Positions 1-11,171 of a stretch of 64,000 bases of DNA are shown one piece after another. Both the position numbers and the translations under genes were made by a program. Location of the stretch: positions 110,626,163 through 110,690,162 of the forward strand of contig OZ020267.1 of assembly GCA_963971225.1 (NCBI GenBank), in the 5' to 3' direction. Numbering within the stretch: the first letter of the stretch is position 1; every line of letters starts with the position of its first letter. Source of the stretch: Melieria omissa. Lineage: Eukaryota > Arthropoda > Insecta > Diptera > Ulidiidae. The notes beneath the pieces were generated by a model. That model was not told the DNA's origin. It worked only from the letters and a program-made list of their open reading frames with translations, and did no database searches.

Positions 1-420
1 TTTGGATGAATCTGGCGGTCTTTCCCAGTGAAGCAAAGCCTACTTTCTCCAGATCATCAAACATTGATATTAAACTCAGCTTTGGATGAATCTGGCAGTG
101 TTTCCCAGTAATCTTAAGTCTACCATGTCTAGATATTTCCCAGTGACCTAAATCCCACCACGTTCAGATCATCGAAGGTTGAAGTCAAATCCATCTTTGG
201 ATGAATCTGGCGGTTTCCCCCAGGGAAGCAAAGTCTTCTTTGTCCGGATCATCAAACATTGAAATCAAATTCAACTTTGGATGAGTCTGGCTTTCCCAGT
301 GACCTAAAGTTTACCATGTCCAGATCATCAAAGGATGAAATCAAACTCAGCTTTGCATGAACCTGACGGTATTTCCCAGTAGAATAAAGCCTGTCTGGAC
401 CACTGCTAAGTATAGTTTGA
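1..420. repeat. Tandem repeat, about 80-bp unit
   Basis: A unit opening TTTGGATGAATCTGGCGGT and continuing through TTTCCCAGTG and CAGATCATCAAA recurs with starts near 1, 81, 195, 276 and 352. Spacing is about 76-81 bp, with one 114-bp unit. Copies are diverged. The array probably extends left of the window. Confidence 0.85.
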
Positions 421-1197
421 CAGTGGCATCAAATCTTGAACCTCAAATGGTCTTACCGTCATTGTTGCCAACTGTAGCACATATATAACAACCTAGAGAC
501 TGCTTTATTTGAAGGCCATGGCAACTATCTCATACAACCTTACACAGCATAAAGTTTGGTTTTCAATTTTCGATTTCTTTTACCTGCTCGCCCGTCCCGC
601 CTTCTAACTACAATCACATAGATTTCGCTCACATATTATGTATGAGTTCGTTTGGCGTTACTAGACACAAATTTTCTTGGTAATATTATACAACACATGC
701 ACGCGTGCGCCTCTCGCTCTGCTGCCGACAATGCCATTTCCATCTGCCATATTTTCGACTTAACGTTTCGCACACGCAGCGGTCTGCGGGCTGCGCTCAT
801 AATTCATCGCATTGTTAAGTCATTAAAAGGCGTGTCCACGACCAAGTCCCATTAATAACACTATTGCTGGACACTAGGGTCGATATCTAATGTGTAGCAG
901 CGATTTTTGTTGCTTTGACTTCATGTATTGTAAATGCATTGAAACGAAATATATGCAAAGTTACTGCATCGACTGCAGCCAGGCGACCAACGATAGACTG
1001 AAACTGATGGGTTGAGTAGAAAAATTGGAATTATTTGCAAGGCCGCTAAGGGTCGTATTGAAGCTGATGCTGATAGTAATTTTTTCAAGTCTTGAAGCCA
1101 CAGAGCTTCAGTCCAGTGAAAACAGTGTCGTTTGCTATTCTAGCTGCCTTGTCAGTCTCTGCTTTATTGTCACCAAACGTCCCAGATTTGAGACTTG
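421..1197. other. No gene seen
   Basis: Mixed-composition intergenic DNA. The short open frame at 652-855 has no recognisable domain and no convincing splice context. Nothing else is supported. Confidence 0.5.
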
Positions 1198-2196
1198 ACT
1201 GAAATTTGACTGAGACTTGACTGAGACTTGACTGAGATTTGACTGAGACTTGACTGAGATTTGACTAAGACTTGACTAGACTTCGTCTCAGTCTCAGTCA
1301 AATCTCAGTCGAGTCTCAGTCAAGCCTCAGTCAAATCTCAGTCAAATCTCAGTCAAGTCTCAGTCTGGTCTCAGTCTAGTCTCAGTCTAGTCTCAGTCAA
1401 GTCTCAGTCAAGTATCAGTCTAGTCTCAGTCAAGTCTCAGTCAAGTCTCAGTCTAGTCTCAGTCAAGTCTCAGTTAAGTCTCAGTCAAATCTCAGTCAAG
1501 TCTCAGTCAAGTCTCAGTCAAGTTTCAGTCTAGTCTCAGTCAAATCTCAGTGTAGTCTCAGTCACGTCTCAGTCAAGTCTCAGTCTAGTCTCAGTCAAGT
1601 CTCAGTCAAGTCTCAGTCAAACCCAGTCAAATCTCAGTCAAGTCTCAGTCAAGTCTCAGTCAGGTCTCAGTCAAGTCTCAGTCAAATCGCAGTCAAATTT
1701 CAGTCAAGTCTCAGTCAAATCTTAGTCAAGTCTCAGTCAAATCTCAGTCAAGTCTCAGTCAAATCTCAGTCAAGTCTCAGTCTAGTCTCAGTTTAGTCTC
1801 AGTCAAGTCTCAGTCAAGTCTCAGTCAAGTCTCAGTTTAGTCTCAGTCTAGTCTCAGTCAAGTCTCAGTCTAGTCTCAGTCTAGCCTCAGTCAAGTCTCA
1901 GTCAAGTCTCAGTCAAACCCAGTCAAATCTCAGTCAAGTCTCAGTCAAGTCTCAGTCAGGTCTCAGTCAAGTCTCAGTCAAATCGCAGTCAAATTTCAGT
2001 CAAGTCTCAGTCAAATCTTAGTCAAGTCTCAGTCAAATCTCAGTCAAGTCTCAGTCAAATCTCAGTCAAGTCTCAGTCTAGTCTCAGTTTAGTCTCAGTC
2101 AAGTCTCAGTCAAGTCTCAGTCAAGTCTCAGTTTAGTCTCAGTCTAGTCTCAGTCAAGTCTCAGTCTAGTCTCAGTCTAGCCTCAGTCAAGTCTTG
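1198..2196. repeat. 11-bp minisatellite with an orientation switch and a 296-bp higher-order unit
   Basis: About 90 copies of an 11-bp unit, TCAGTCAAGTC with variants (TCTAGTC, TCAAATC). From about 1198 to 1280 the unit is in the opposite orientation (GACTTGACTGA); from about 1281 it runs as TCAGTCAAGTC to 2196. Marker variants such as the shortened unit AAACCCAGTC (near 1619 and 1915) and a GCCTCAG variant (1884 and 2180) recur 296 bp apart. The block at about 1604-1900 was therefore duplicated onto about 1900-2196. Confidence 0.95.
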
Positions 2197-3675
2197 AGAT
2201 CAGTTAGAGTTTCTCTTTTAACCCTGTAATGCATAGTTATGATCGTGAATAAGCAAATATTACCACTAATTGTCTACCACCAATTGTTATCAAACCACAT
2301 TCTTCAAACTCATGACCCGTCACCAAAATCATCCTTCAATATCATCCTTCATCACACTTCACCATCAATGCCTATCAATCAACAACGTTAATCATCATTA
2401 ACCAACGTCATCAGACAAAATTAAACGCACAACCCATTCGCTAACACAACGTCAACTAGCACCGTTGACAAGCGGCAGATTGAAATCACTTCAGTGCTGT
2501 GGCAATTGCAAACTTTCGTTTCAAAAACTTTTGTTCTGTCAAAGACAAAATGCAAATATTCGTCTCTTGGCATTTTCGAATGGAGTTTCGACAACTTACT
2601 TTGGGAGCGCTTATTGCTTTCAAAACAATTACACGAATGTCTATGCGACGCTGTCAGATAGGAAATTTCCAAAATCGGTCGCTGCAATCAGCTGAATGGG
2701 CATTAAGTCAATATCGCTGACAGCATTTGCTTCAACCAAATCCGCACTTGCAATTGTGCTAACTAAATACAACTAAATATTTATACCACACAAAACACAC
2801 TCACACACACAGATGCACACATACGAAAACAATATTGTGTTATTGACGCTGTAGAGCGATTAAACAAGTCGAGAAGTGAAGTTTGTCGAAATGAGGAAAC
2901 ACACATTGCGAAGGTACCAAATGCCAATAGTGAAAATCCTAGCACGTATACGCCATGTTGGACCAAAATGTGGTAAAGACGATGAGGCAGAAGAGCTCAG
3001 TAATGCAGCGCCGAATGGCACAGCAAATGGCTGTGTATTTGATTGCATGTGTGTGTGCGTATGTGTGTTTTGAGTAGTATGAAAGAAATTTAGTTTATAT
3101 TAGAGAACTTTGCTTAATAACACGCACACAAGCACACTGCCAAACCCATCCGTTCACATACAAACACTTACAATCTCACATTCATTCACTTACTCACTCA
3201 CTCCCTTACTCAATTTGAAGCGGTCTCGGTCTGTTCCCCAACTTGAGCGAATGCATGCACGTCGCGTATGGTTGCTGGTGCTTATAGTATCTCCATGTGT
3301 ATTTGTATGTGTATGTGTGTGTGTCTATGTTTTGATGCTGAGAATGACTGCAGTCAGCTGCTGATGAAGTAATGCCAGGCAAATTGCTACACTCTACTGT
3401 GGGCAACTGGGCCGTGCGCCGCCTGACAAGTCAACTGCGCCCCCGAGTGGTTGTGGAGTGCATTTGGCCATCATTTGAAGATGTTAATAGTGAAAATGAT
3501 ATTGACATAAGCAGTAAAAGTGTGAAGTCAAGTCAAATTGTGTGAAATGAAAATTCGGCAGCGGTTGATGGTTGTTGAAATTGTTGCAAATTGTTGGCCG
3601 TATTTCATGTCATGCATCAAATAAATAGTTTTGAGTTGGAGCACGAGCTGGTTTTTAGTGTGGGGCATTAATTTA
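2197..3675. other. No gene seen; several CA/GT dinucleotide tracts
   Basis: Intergenic DNA with short CA or GT tracts near 2790-2815, 3048-3070 and 3298-3325. The open frame at 2876-3073 begins like a plausible peptide but runs into the GT tract, with no donor site or partner exon I can identify. It is not called. Confidence 0.45.
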
Positions 3676-3957
3676 AATAATAAAATAAAATAAAAAATAA
3701 AATAATATATAAAATAAAATAAAATAAAATAGAATAAAATAATATAAAATAAAATAAAATAAAATAAAATAAAATAAAATAAAATAAAATAAAATAAAAT
3801 AAAATAAAATAAAATAAAATGAAATAAAATAAAATAAAATAAAATAAAATAAAATAAAATAAAATAAAATAAAATAAAATAAAATAAAACAAAATAAAAT
3901 ACAATAAAATAAAATAAAATAAAATAAAATAAAATAAAATAAAATAAAATAAAATAA
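3676..3957. repeat. (AAAAT)n pentanucleotide microsatellite
   Basis: A nearly pure AAAAT array with scattered substitutions. The long open frames rich in F, Y, I and L on the - strand are translations of the repeat, not genes. Confidence 0.97.
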
Positions 3958-4020
3958 TGTATCTTGTTGTTATACAACCGATATGTAATATTTAACCCTT
4001 AAGGAGTTCAATAAATCGTG

Positions 4021-4440
4021 AAAAAATAAAATAAAATAAAATAAAATAAAATAAAATAAAATAAAATAAAATAAAATAAAATAAAATAAAATAAAATAAA
4101 ATAAAATAAAATAAAATAAAATAAAATAAAATAAAATAAAATAAAATAAAATAAAATAAAATAAAATAAAATAAAATAAAATAAAATAAAATAAAATAAA
4201 GTAAAATAAAACAAAATAAAATAAAATAAAATAAATTTAAAAAAAAATATAAAATAAAATGAAATGAAATGAAATGAAATGAAATGAAATAACATAAAAT
4301 AAATTAAAATAAAATAAAATAAAATAAAATAAAATAAAATAAAATAAAATAAAATAAAATTAAATTAAAAAAAAATAATAATAAAATAAAAATTAAATTA
4401 AATGAAATTAAATAATATACAAAAATAAAATAAAATAATA
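4021..4440. repeat. Second (AAAAT)n microsatellite block
   Basis: Separated from the first block by about 60 bp of unique sequence. It is very pure from 4025 to 4200, then degrades into AAATG runs (4255-4290) and other A/T-rich variants. Confidence 0.96.
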
Positions 4441-5336
4441 AAAATATACCAAAAATATACTATAAACGCACAATGGAACAAAAAAAGAAAAAGAGTTCCT
4501 AACAAAGCTACACGGACTGCAAATAGTCCTGATGCTTAACTCCTCCAGTTAGTCTACGAAGAACTCTCTCTGGTGAATCCTTCTTCTCTTCGAGTGAGCA
4601 AAACAACTACAGAAAAGTTGAAGTACACATTCTTTCTATTCTTCATCCATATAGCTTCTGCAGACATCATTGGCAAAGAGCCCCAACCTTTTTGCGTGGG
4701 TGCCTATTAAAAAGTGATTCGTCAAAACTAATCAAATTCGTCAGCTGGTCCCCTTAATTAGTACTCGAGATAATTCCAAAATTAACTCTCCAATACTGCT
4801 GACTGCACATTTTGAGAAACATTTTATTAAAAAAACTTAAAAATTATTATTATTTCATGCTTTTCTTGTTTGCTAAACAAAAAGCATTCTTCGTGTAGTA
4901 CTTGCCAAACATTTGACTTGTGCTATGCGCCACACATCAGTTAACCCTTCACTTAAATTTATAGATAACCAACGAGCGCAGCCCGGCCCATTTTAACAGC
5001 ACATATCCACATATCTGTCTGGGTAGTGATTTTCAATTATACGCACCGCACGCATCGCCCTGCACACAATCTCTGTGCATCAATCATTTAACGATTATCA
5101 GATGACACTTTCAAGTCCCGACCGAGCATGCCGAGTCACTCGTGGTGCCGTTCACTGCGCAACGTATCAGTTCGTCTTTAAACGGCCCGCCAAGCACATA
5201 TCGGTCAAAAATTGCACTCATAGCATATTTGCATATAGATTATTCAATTGTTTTGTAACTTTAGCATTCAAAGTACTAATTAAAGTATTGAATTTATAGT
5301 CTAGACGTGTCAACAAAGAACGAAACTAAAGTTTCG
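4441..5336. other. 5' flank of the aquaporin gene; no coding sequence seen
   Basis: Unique sequence that should hold the promoter and 5' untranslated region if the first coding exon at 5337 is right. I could not pick out a confident TATA box or initiator. Confidence 0.4.
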
Positions 5337-5370
5337 ATGAAAAAGTTTTCAATGGATCGCGTGCGTAGTG
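5337..5370 (+). CDS. Candidate first coding exon of the aquaporin
   Basis: ATG at 5337 (a second in-frame ATG at 5352) opens an 11-codon exon plus one base, followed by GTAATT. Splicing to 7571 creates a Gly codon and places a short basic N-terminus before LIKFIGVDD, as in other insect Drip-like channels. An alternative upstream exon cannot be excluded without transcripts. Confidence 0.55.
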
Positions 5371-8300
5371 GTAATTACAAGAAAGGTTTTCTAATGTTTT
5401 TAAATATTTTAAATAGCAAAAACAAAAACATCTTTGAAGTGGTTGAAAGCGTGAAAAGAATCCAAATCAAATGAATTTTGTTCGAATTCTGCTAAGTCAC
5501 TGGCAATGAAAATGCTCACTCAGAGTTCGCAGAGTACTGGAAAAAAGTTCATGAAATACCAAAATATTCGACTCTAATATTGGTAGGCGGTGCTGAAAGT
5601 GTTAAGTGTGAAAGACTGTAAAACATTGAACCTTCATTGTAATGAACGGTTTTGGCTCAAATTAAAGCAGCAATTTTGAGCTTTCCCAGTTACTATCTGG
5701 CAACCGATTTGTACTCCGATGTAGTAGGACAGTTATGTCAGAAAGGAAAAGTTCTTAATTCTTTGCCTTTAGTACCGAAATATTAAGGATCCAATGTCAC
5801 TTCAGAACTATTGATTCTTAGGCTTCTTCTGATAAAAATGAACACAGCCTCTTTAAGTCTACGATTCTTAGGCTTCTTCTGATAAAATCGGACACAGTCC
5901 TATGCCTCTTTAGATCAAAGATTTGTAGGCTTCTGCTGACCAAAACCGAATACAGTCCTATGTCTTTTTAGGTTTAAGACTCTTATGCTTCTTCTGATAA
6001 AAACGAACACAGTGATATGTCTCTTTGGATCAAAAGTTCTTAGGCTTCTTCTGGCCAAAAACGAACACAGCTCTGTATCTTTTTAGGTCTAAGATTCTTA
6101 GGCTTCTTCTGATAAAAATGAACACAGTCCTATATCTCCTTAGATCACAGATTCGTATGCTTCTTCTGATAAAAACGGAAACCACCCTATGTCTCTTTAG
6201 ATCAAAGGTTCTTAGGCTTCTTCTGGCCAAAAACGAACACAGCCCTATATCTTTTAAGATCTAAGATTCTTAGGCTTCTTCTGATAAAAACGAACACAGT
6301 CCTATATTTCCTTAGATCAAAGATTCGTATGCTTCTTCTGATAAAAACGGAAACCGTCCTATGTTTTTTTAGATTAAAGGTTCTTAGGCTTCTTCTGGCC
6401 AACAACGAACACAGCCCTATATATGTTTAGGTCTAAGATTCTTAGGCTTCTTCTGGCCAAAAACGAACACAGCCCTATATCTTTCTAGCTCTAAGATTCT
6501 TAGGCTTCTTCTGATAAAAACGAACACAGTCTCTATGTCTCTTTAAGCCTAATATTCTTAGGCTTCTTCTGATAAAAATGAACACACAGAGACATAGGAC
6601 GTCTCTTTAGGTCTAAGGTTCTTAAGTTTCTTCTGATAAAAACGAACACGTCCTATGTCTCTTTAATTAAATAATTCTTGGGCTTCCTCTGACCAAAGAC
6701 GAACCTAATCCAATATCTTTTTACATTTAAGATTCTTGGACTTCCTCTGACCAGAAATAAACACAGATCTATGGCTCTTTGGATCTGAAATTCTGACCAA
6801 AGACGAACCTAATCCAATATCTTTTTACATTTAAGATTCTTTGACTTCCTCTGACCAGATATGATTACAGACCTTTGTCTCTTTCGATCTGAAATTCTTA
6901 GACTTGGCCCGACCACAAAGCAACAGTGACAAATTAAATGATGTTTTCCTATGATCTAAAGTTTTTCCTTAAGACCTCAAGTTGTATTACAAAACACACT
7001 TTTACTGCTGCAAAAAATCAAACAGTACGTACGTCAACTCATTTGTTTCACATGTCTTAAGTGACAACTGAATTTTTTGATTTTTTTATCATAATTAATT
7101 ACACGTACTTAATTATTGAGACGCATCAAAAGTCAGTGCGTGGAGTTCAGCATTAATTTATTTATTATTTAAATAGTTTAAAAAAAAAAGATTTATGACA
7201 CTAGATACCAAACTGATGTATACCAACCAGTGACTTAAGCTGTATCCAAGGCGCCGCACAATGGCCCACAGCTTAATATTTAACTTCAAATATCCACCGT
7301 AAATTTTCCAAATCCTCAGCACAAACGCAATTCGATAAAATCAATGATAACTGCGTGTAAATTGTGTTGTATTAAATACTTGCAAACACACAAACACACA
7401 CACACACATAAAAGCAAAAAAGTGCGACATTATTCAATAGCAACACCAAAAATTTGTTTAAGTAAGCAACAGCTGGCGCCAAATTCCATTTAATTCCCTT
7501 CCCTTCCGGACGACTATTTATCTTCAATAGCCAAAAATTAAAACATTAACATTGTTTTTGTTGCTTTAAGGTTTAATAAAATTCATCGGTGTTGACGATA
7601 TCATAAGGAATAAGAATTTATGGCGCATGTTGCTGGGCGAATTGATTGGCACGTTTTTCTTGATATTTCTTGGCGTTGGCAGCGCTACGATCGGAAGCGA
7701 TTGGACGCCGTCGGTGCCGCAAATTGCATTCACCTTTGGACTAACGGCGGCGACAATGGTGCAGGTAAAATATAAAAGTGTATACAAATTGTTTGTTTAA
7801 TTAATTTAGATACAAAAAAACGCATTAACTAAGATACGTGGTTACAGAGATTCATTGACCCCTTGAGGGTGTTGAAAACTCCATTGAAAAGTTAATTCAA
7901 TGACAGTTTGTGATAATTTAATAAATCAACAATGACTCTCTCCAACGATTCAACTGATAGTAGTTTTTTAAAGAATTTTTTAAAATAACTTTTTCCTCTT
8001 TCAGGCCATTGGTCACATTAGTGGCGGTCATTTGAATCCGGCAGTAACATTTGGCTTTCTGGTTGTGGGCGAAATGAGTTTACTAAAAAGCCTTTGCTAC
8101 ATTGTGGTGCAGTGTGCTGGCGGCATTGCTGGCGCTGCTGTAATGAATGTAAGATTTTTAGCTATTTTTCTAATTTTTCCACTACCTATTATAATGTGAA
8201 ATTGTTTGCTCCCACGCAGGTTGCTGTCAGCGATCAAGTCGGCCTGGGCGTCACCATGTTTGCGCCCTTTGTCAGCGCCGGTAGAGCAGTGCTCATCGAG

Positions 8301-8676
8301 GCTTTGATCACATATATATTGGTGTTTGTTGTAAAGGGTGTCAGCGATCAAGGACGCATCGATGTTTGGGGCGCAGGTCCAGTGGCCATTGGACTGGCGC
8401 TTGCCGCTGGAAATCTCTGTGCTGTAAGTGAAATTATTTATATATTTTTATTTCTTCATCAAAGATATGTAATTAAAACTTTCATTGCCATAAAAGATCA
8501 AGTTGACTGGTGCCGGCATGAATCCGGCGCGTTCTCTGGGACCGGCTGTGGTTCAGAATATGTGGACCTCGCACTGGGTGTACTGGGTGGGTCCGTTGGC
8601 TGGTGGCGCCGTTGCTGCTATTTTTTACAAACTTATCTTCAGAGCGCCCAAAATCTTCAAAGAGCGCAATGCATGA
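5337..8676 (+). CDS. Aquaporin / MIP channel, Drip/Eglp type, five exons
   Basis: A water or small-solute channel of the plasma membrane. Coding exons: 5337-5370, 7571-7764, 8005-8148, 8220-8423, 8497-8676, all with GT/AG borders. They join to 756 nt in one frame, giving 251 aa, within the usual MIP length. Exon 1 is inferred: it is short ([12 protein letters not shown]), ends in phase 1 at a GTAATT donor and meets the phase of exon 2. Exons 2-5 are secure. Family marks are [19 protein letters not shown] near the N-terminus, first NPA at 87-89 (GHLNPAVT), second NPA at 201-203 (MNPARS), and six hydrophobic helices. The filter positions read Phe67, Asn189, Ala198, Arg204. Water-selective orthologues carry His at the Asn189 position, and its loss is the hallmark described for insect entomoglyceroporins, so glycerol or urea transport is possible. 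Intron 1 (2.2 kb) contains a tandem repeat. Confidence 0.92.
5810..6910. repeat. About 58-bp tandem repeat in aquaporin intron 1
   Basis: About 18 diverged copies of a unit built on TTCTTAGGCTTCTTCTGATA, AAAACGAACACAGTCCTATG and TCTCTTTAGATC. Unit starts are 50-60 bp apart. Two alternating sub-forms (GATAAAAACG and GGCCAAAAACG) occur. Open frames here on both strands are repeat translations. Confidence 0.93.
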
Positions 8677-8701
8677 AGTCGCCGTTGAAGTTTTTTCAAT
8701 A

Positions 8702-9830
8702 AGTTAAGGTTGTTATTTAAGGAACACAAGAAAATTTGTTAAGAATATTTAAAAAAAATTAGCATTAACTAAAAATAATTTACGTTAAGAAAAATTTAGA
8801 AAGTACTAAAAATATATAAATTCTATTTATGAAAAAAAAAACAATTCTTTGTTATATTTTTCATCAAATATGTATTTTATTTTTTAATGAAATGATTTGC
8901 TAAAAATGTTTATTAATTAATTTTTTTTTTTAAATTTTTAAATTTATTTATTCGTTATTATAATTTTTTAATATACAAAACATTTACTAATTATTAATAT
9001 TAAATATTTTTAATATTATTTTGGTTTAATAATTCTTCAACTTTATTTTTAATATTATTATTTTTTTAATTATATTATTAATAGTAATATTTATTATTAA
9101 AATTATTTAATAATTGGTACAATTCTTTATAATTTTTTTAAATCATTTATGAATTATTAAAATTTTGTATTGAAATTATTTGAAATTAATATTAAATGCT
9201 ATTTACAAAATTTTTGTTTATTATTTATGAAATTTTTGTATAACCTAATTATTAAAATAATTTACTAATTATTAAAATTATTTAGAAATTATAAAAATTT
9301 TTTTCTATTAGCTATAAAATTTGTTTTATTAAAATTGTTCACTTTTTATTAAAATATTTGTTTTTTAATTATTAAAAATATTTATTAATCATAAAAGTTG
9401 GTGTATTAATTATTAAAATTGTTTTCTAACTATAAAAATTACTTAATAGTTATTAAAATGTTGTCAGTTATTGAAATTATTAAAATTGTTTTTAATTTTT
9501 TTTATTAAAATTCTTAATTAATTATTTACAGTTTCTGTTTTAATTATTAAAATTACTTAATAATTATTAACTTTATTAATTAATTATTAAAATTATTTAT
9601 TAAAACCATGCATGTTGCTTAGCAATGTGTGACAGCATCTAATAGCTAAATATTGTATAGAATTTTGTTATCGCTCGCTGTGTGCCCAGTCAAACGTTGG
9701 AGTGATGTACTTGTACATACGTTATCTTTTGTTGGTTGATCTAAAATTGAAGCAGATAACCCTCTAGTTTCTTTTTATTACCATAGTTAAACCTACCAGG
9801 TATCGATATACAGCTCCTCCACACGTTTAC
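8702..9830. other. AT-rich 3' flank, no gene seen
   Basis: Extremely A/T-rich DNA dominated by AATTATTAAA-like words from about 8750 to 9600, downstream of the aquaporin stop. No canonical AATAAA stands out close to the stop. Confidence 0.6.
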
Positions 9831-10249
9831 ATAGGTAGGTAGGTAGCAGCAACTGCGTGCTCACTGAGCACACTCAAGTAGCACTATGTGCCGTTTTGTT
9901 GTCGCCTCTTCGACTGGGTCTTCCCTGCGTAGGAGAAAATACTGGGCCTTAAAGCCAACCCGCATCGTCCAAATAGGACTTGATGCATTTCAGTCTTGTC
10001 TCAGACAGATCAGCTAGAGAGCTAATTACCCAAGGAATTTAGTCTTTTAAATGCTAAGGCAGGGCAGCCGCAGAGGAAGTGTTCGAGTGTTTCCCTCTCG
10101 TTGACTTCCCTGCAACTTCTGCAAAAAGGGTTGTGGGGGATTCCCAATATCGCCGCATGTAGACCAATTGGTCCAGCTGATCACGGCTGTTAGCCTAGAA
10201 ACATTCCTGCGAAAATTTAGCAGCAGGTCGTGGGTTCTGTGGAAGTCTT

Positions 10250-11166
10250 AGCGTGGCCAGATCTGTCGAGCCACACTGCAGCTGGAAAGATTGCTCCACC
10301 TACTATCCGCTTTCCTCAGGAAATAGTCCTTTAACTGGTTTAGCCAGCACTTAAAGGCGGTGCCAGCCTTTCGGGCTGTGAGTCTATGGCAGATCCCACC
10401 TTGGTCACCTTGGCCGCTGATACCCGCGTGACCGGCTATCCAACAGATGGTAAGATCCACCCACCCACCGCTCACCAACCCTAGCAATTCTTTACAGTCT
10501 CTGACTATTTTGGATTTGACTATGGGCTTGGTGAGTGCCTTAATGGCTGTTTGGTTGTCTGAAAAGATGTTTTTTACGTCGGCGGAGCGGTAGGAATAAA
10601 ATAGAGCTATTTTCGGTTTAGAATGTCTTTATTGTTAGACGAGTGAATAACGAATGTACAGGAATAACAATAAACATTAAACGAGAACAACGGCCTAAGC
10701 CAGGGAGCATAAATAGGGGGAACATTAATACAAGAGGATAAGGAAAGGAAGGGATTAGAGGTGGGATCGACAGGTCACTGAACAACCACAGCACTCATTT
10801 AGCCAGATTTAAAACTCCCTACTTTGGATTTCTTGCTCTAGGAGAATCCTGCAGGCTTCCCTTATTGCAAACACTTCCGCTTGAAAGACACTGCATATAT
10901 CTGGTAGGTAAAAGGCTTTTTCTACTACCAAATTCCTGGAGTAAATACCTGCCCCAACATCACAGTCCATCTTTGAACCGTCTGTGTATAGGGAGGTTTC
11001 TACGTTTGTTAAGGAAGATGCATAACACTCCCATTTCCTTCTGGAGGGAAAGAGCGTGAAAAACCTGACATCAAAGTCGCCACATTTTTTCCTGTAGTCC
11101 GTATCCTCCCTTAGGTCCATCGGAACCTTCGTGAGGATGTTGCTGTGTCCGTAAGGTTTTTCCGCC
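10250..11166 (-). pseudogene. RNase H fragment, interrupted
   Basis: The first part contains the RNase H opening LYTDGSKMDCDVGAGIYS and the helix FQAEVFAIREACRILLE. About 230 bp of unrelated DNA intervenes, then IFSDNQTAIKAL and ICWIAGHAGISGQGDQG complete the DNQ and GH motifs. The arrangement matches RNase H of non-LTR elements. It is non-functional because of the interruption and later stops. Confidence 0.85.
10591..10822. mobile_element. Unclassified insertion of about 230 bp inside the RNase H
   Basis: The RNase H reading frame is lost at about 10822 and resumes at about 10590. The intervening DNA starts near GTAGGAATAAAA and ends near AAAACTCCCTAC. These termini are only weakly inverted, and no clear target duplication is visible. 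It could be a solo LTR or a small DNA element. Confidence 0.5.
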
Positions 11167-11171
11167 CATTG

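Noticed and set aside
2876..3073. Basic 65-aa peptide as a possible first exon
   Set aside because: It runs into a GT dinucleotide tract, has no donor in a useful phase and resembles no known N-terminus.
3528..4295. Long - strand open frames rich in F, Y, I and L
   Set aside because: They are translations of the AAAAT microsatellite and have no codon or domain signal.
6025..6405. Repeated Arg/Leu-rich small proteins on both strands
   Set aside because: They follow the 58-bp intron repeat exactly; the period explains the frames.
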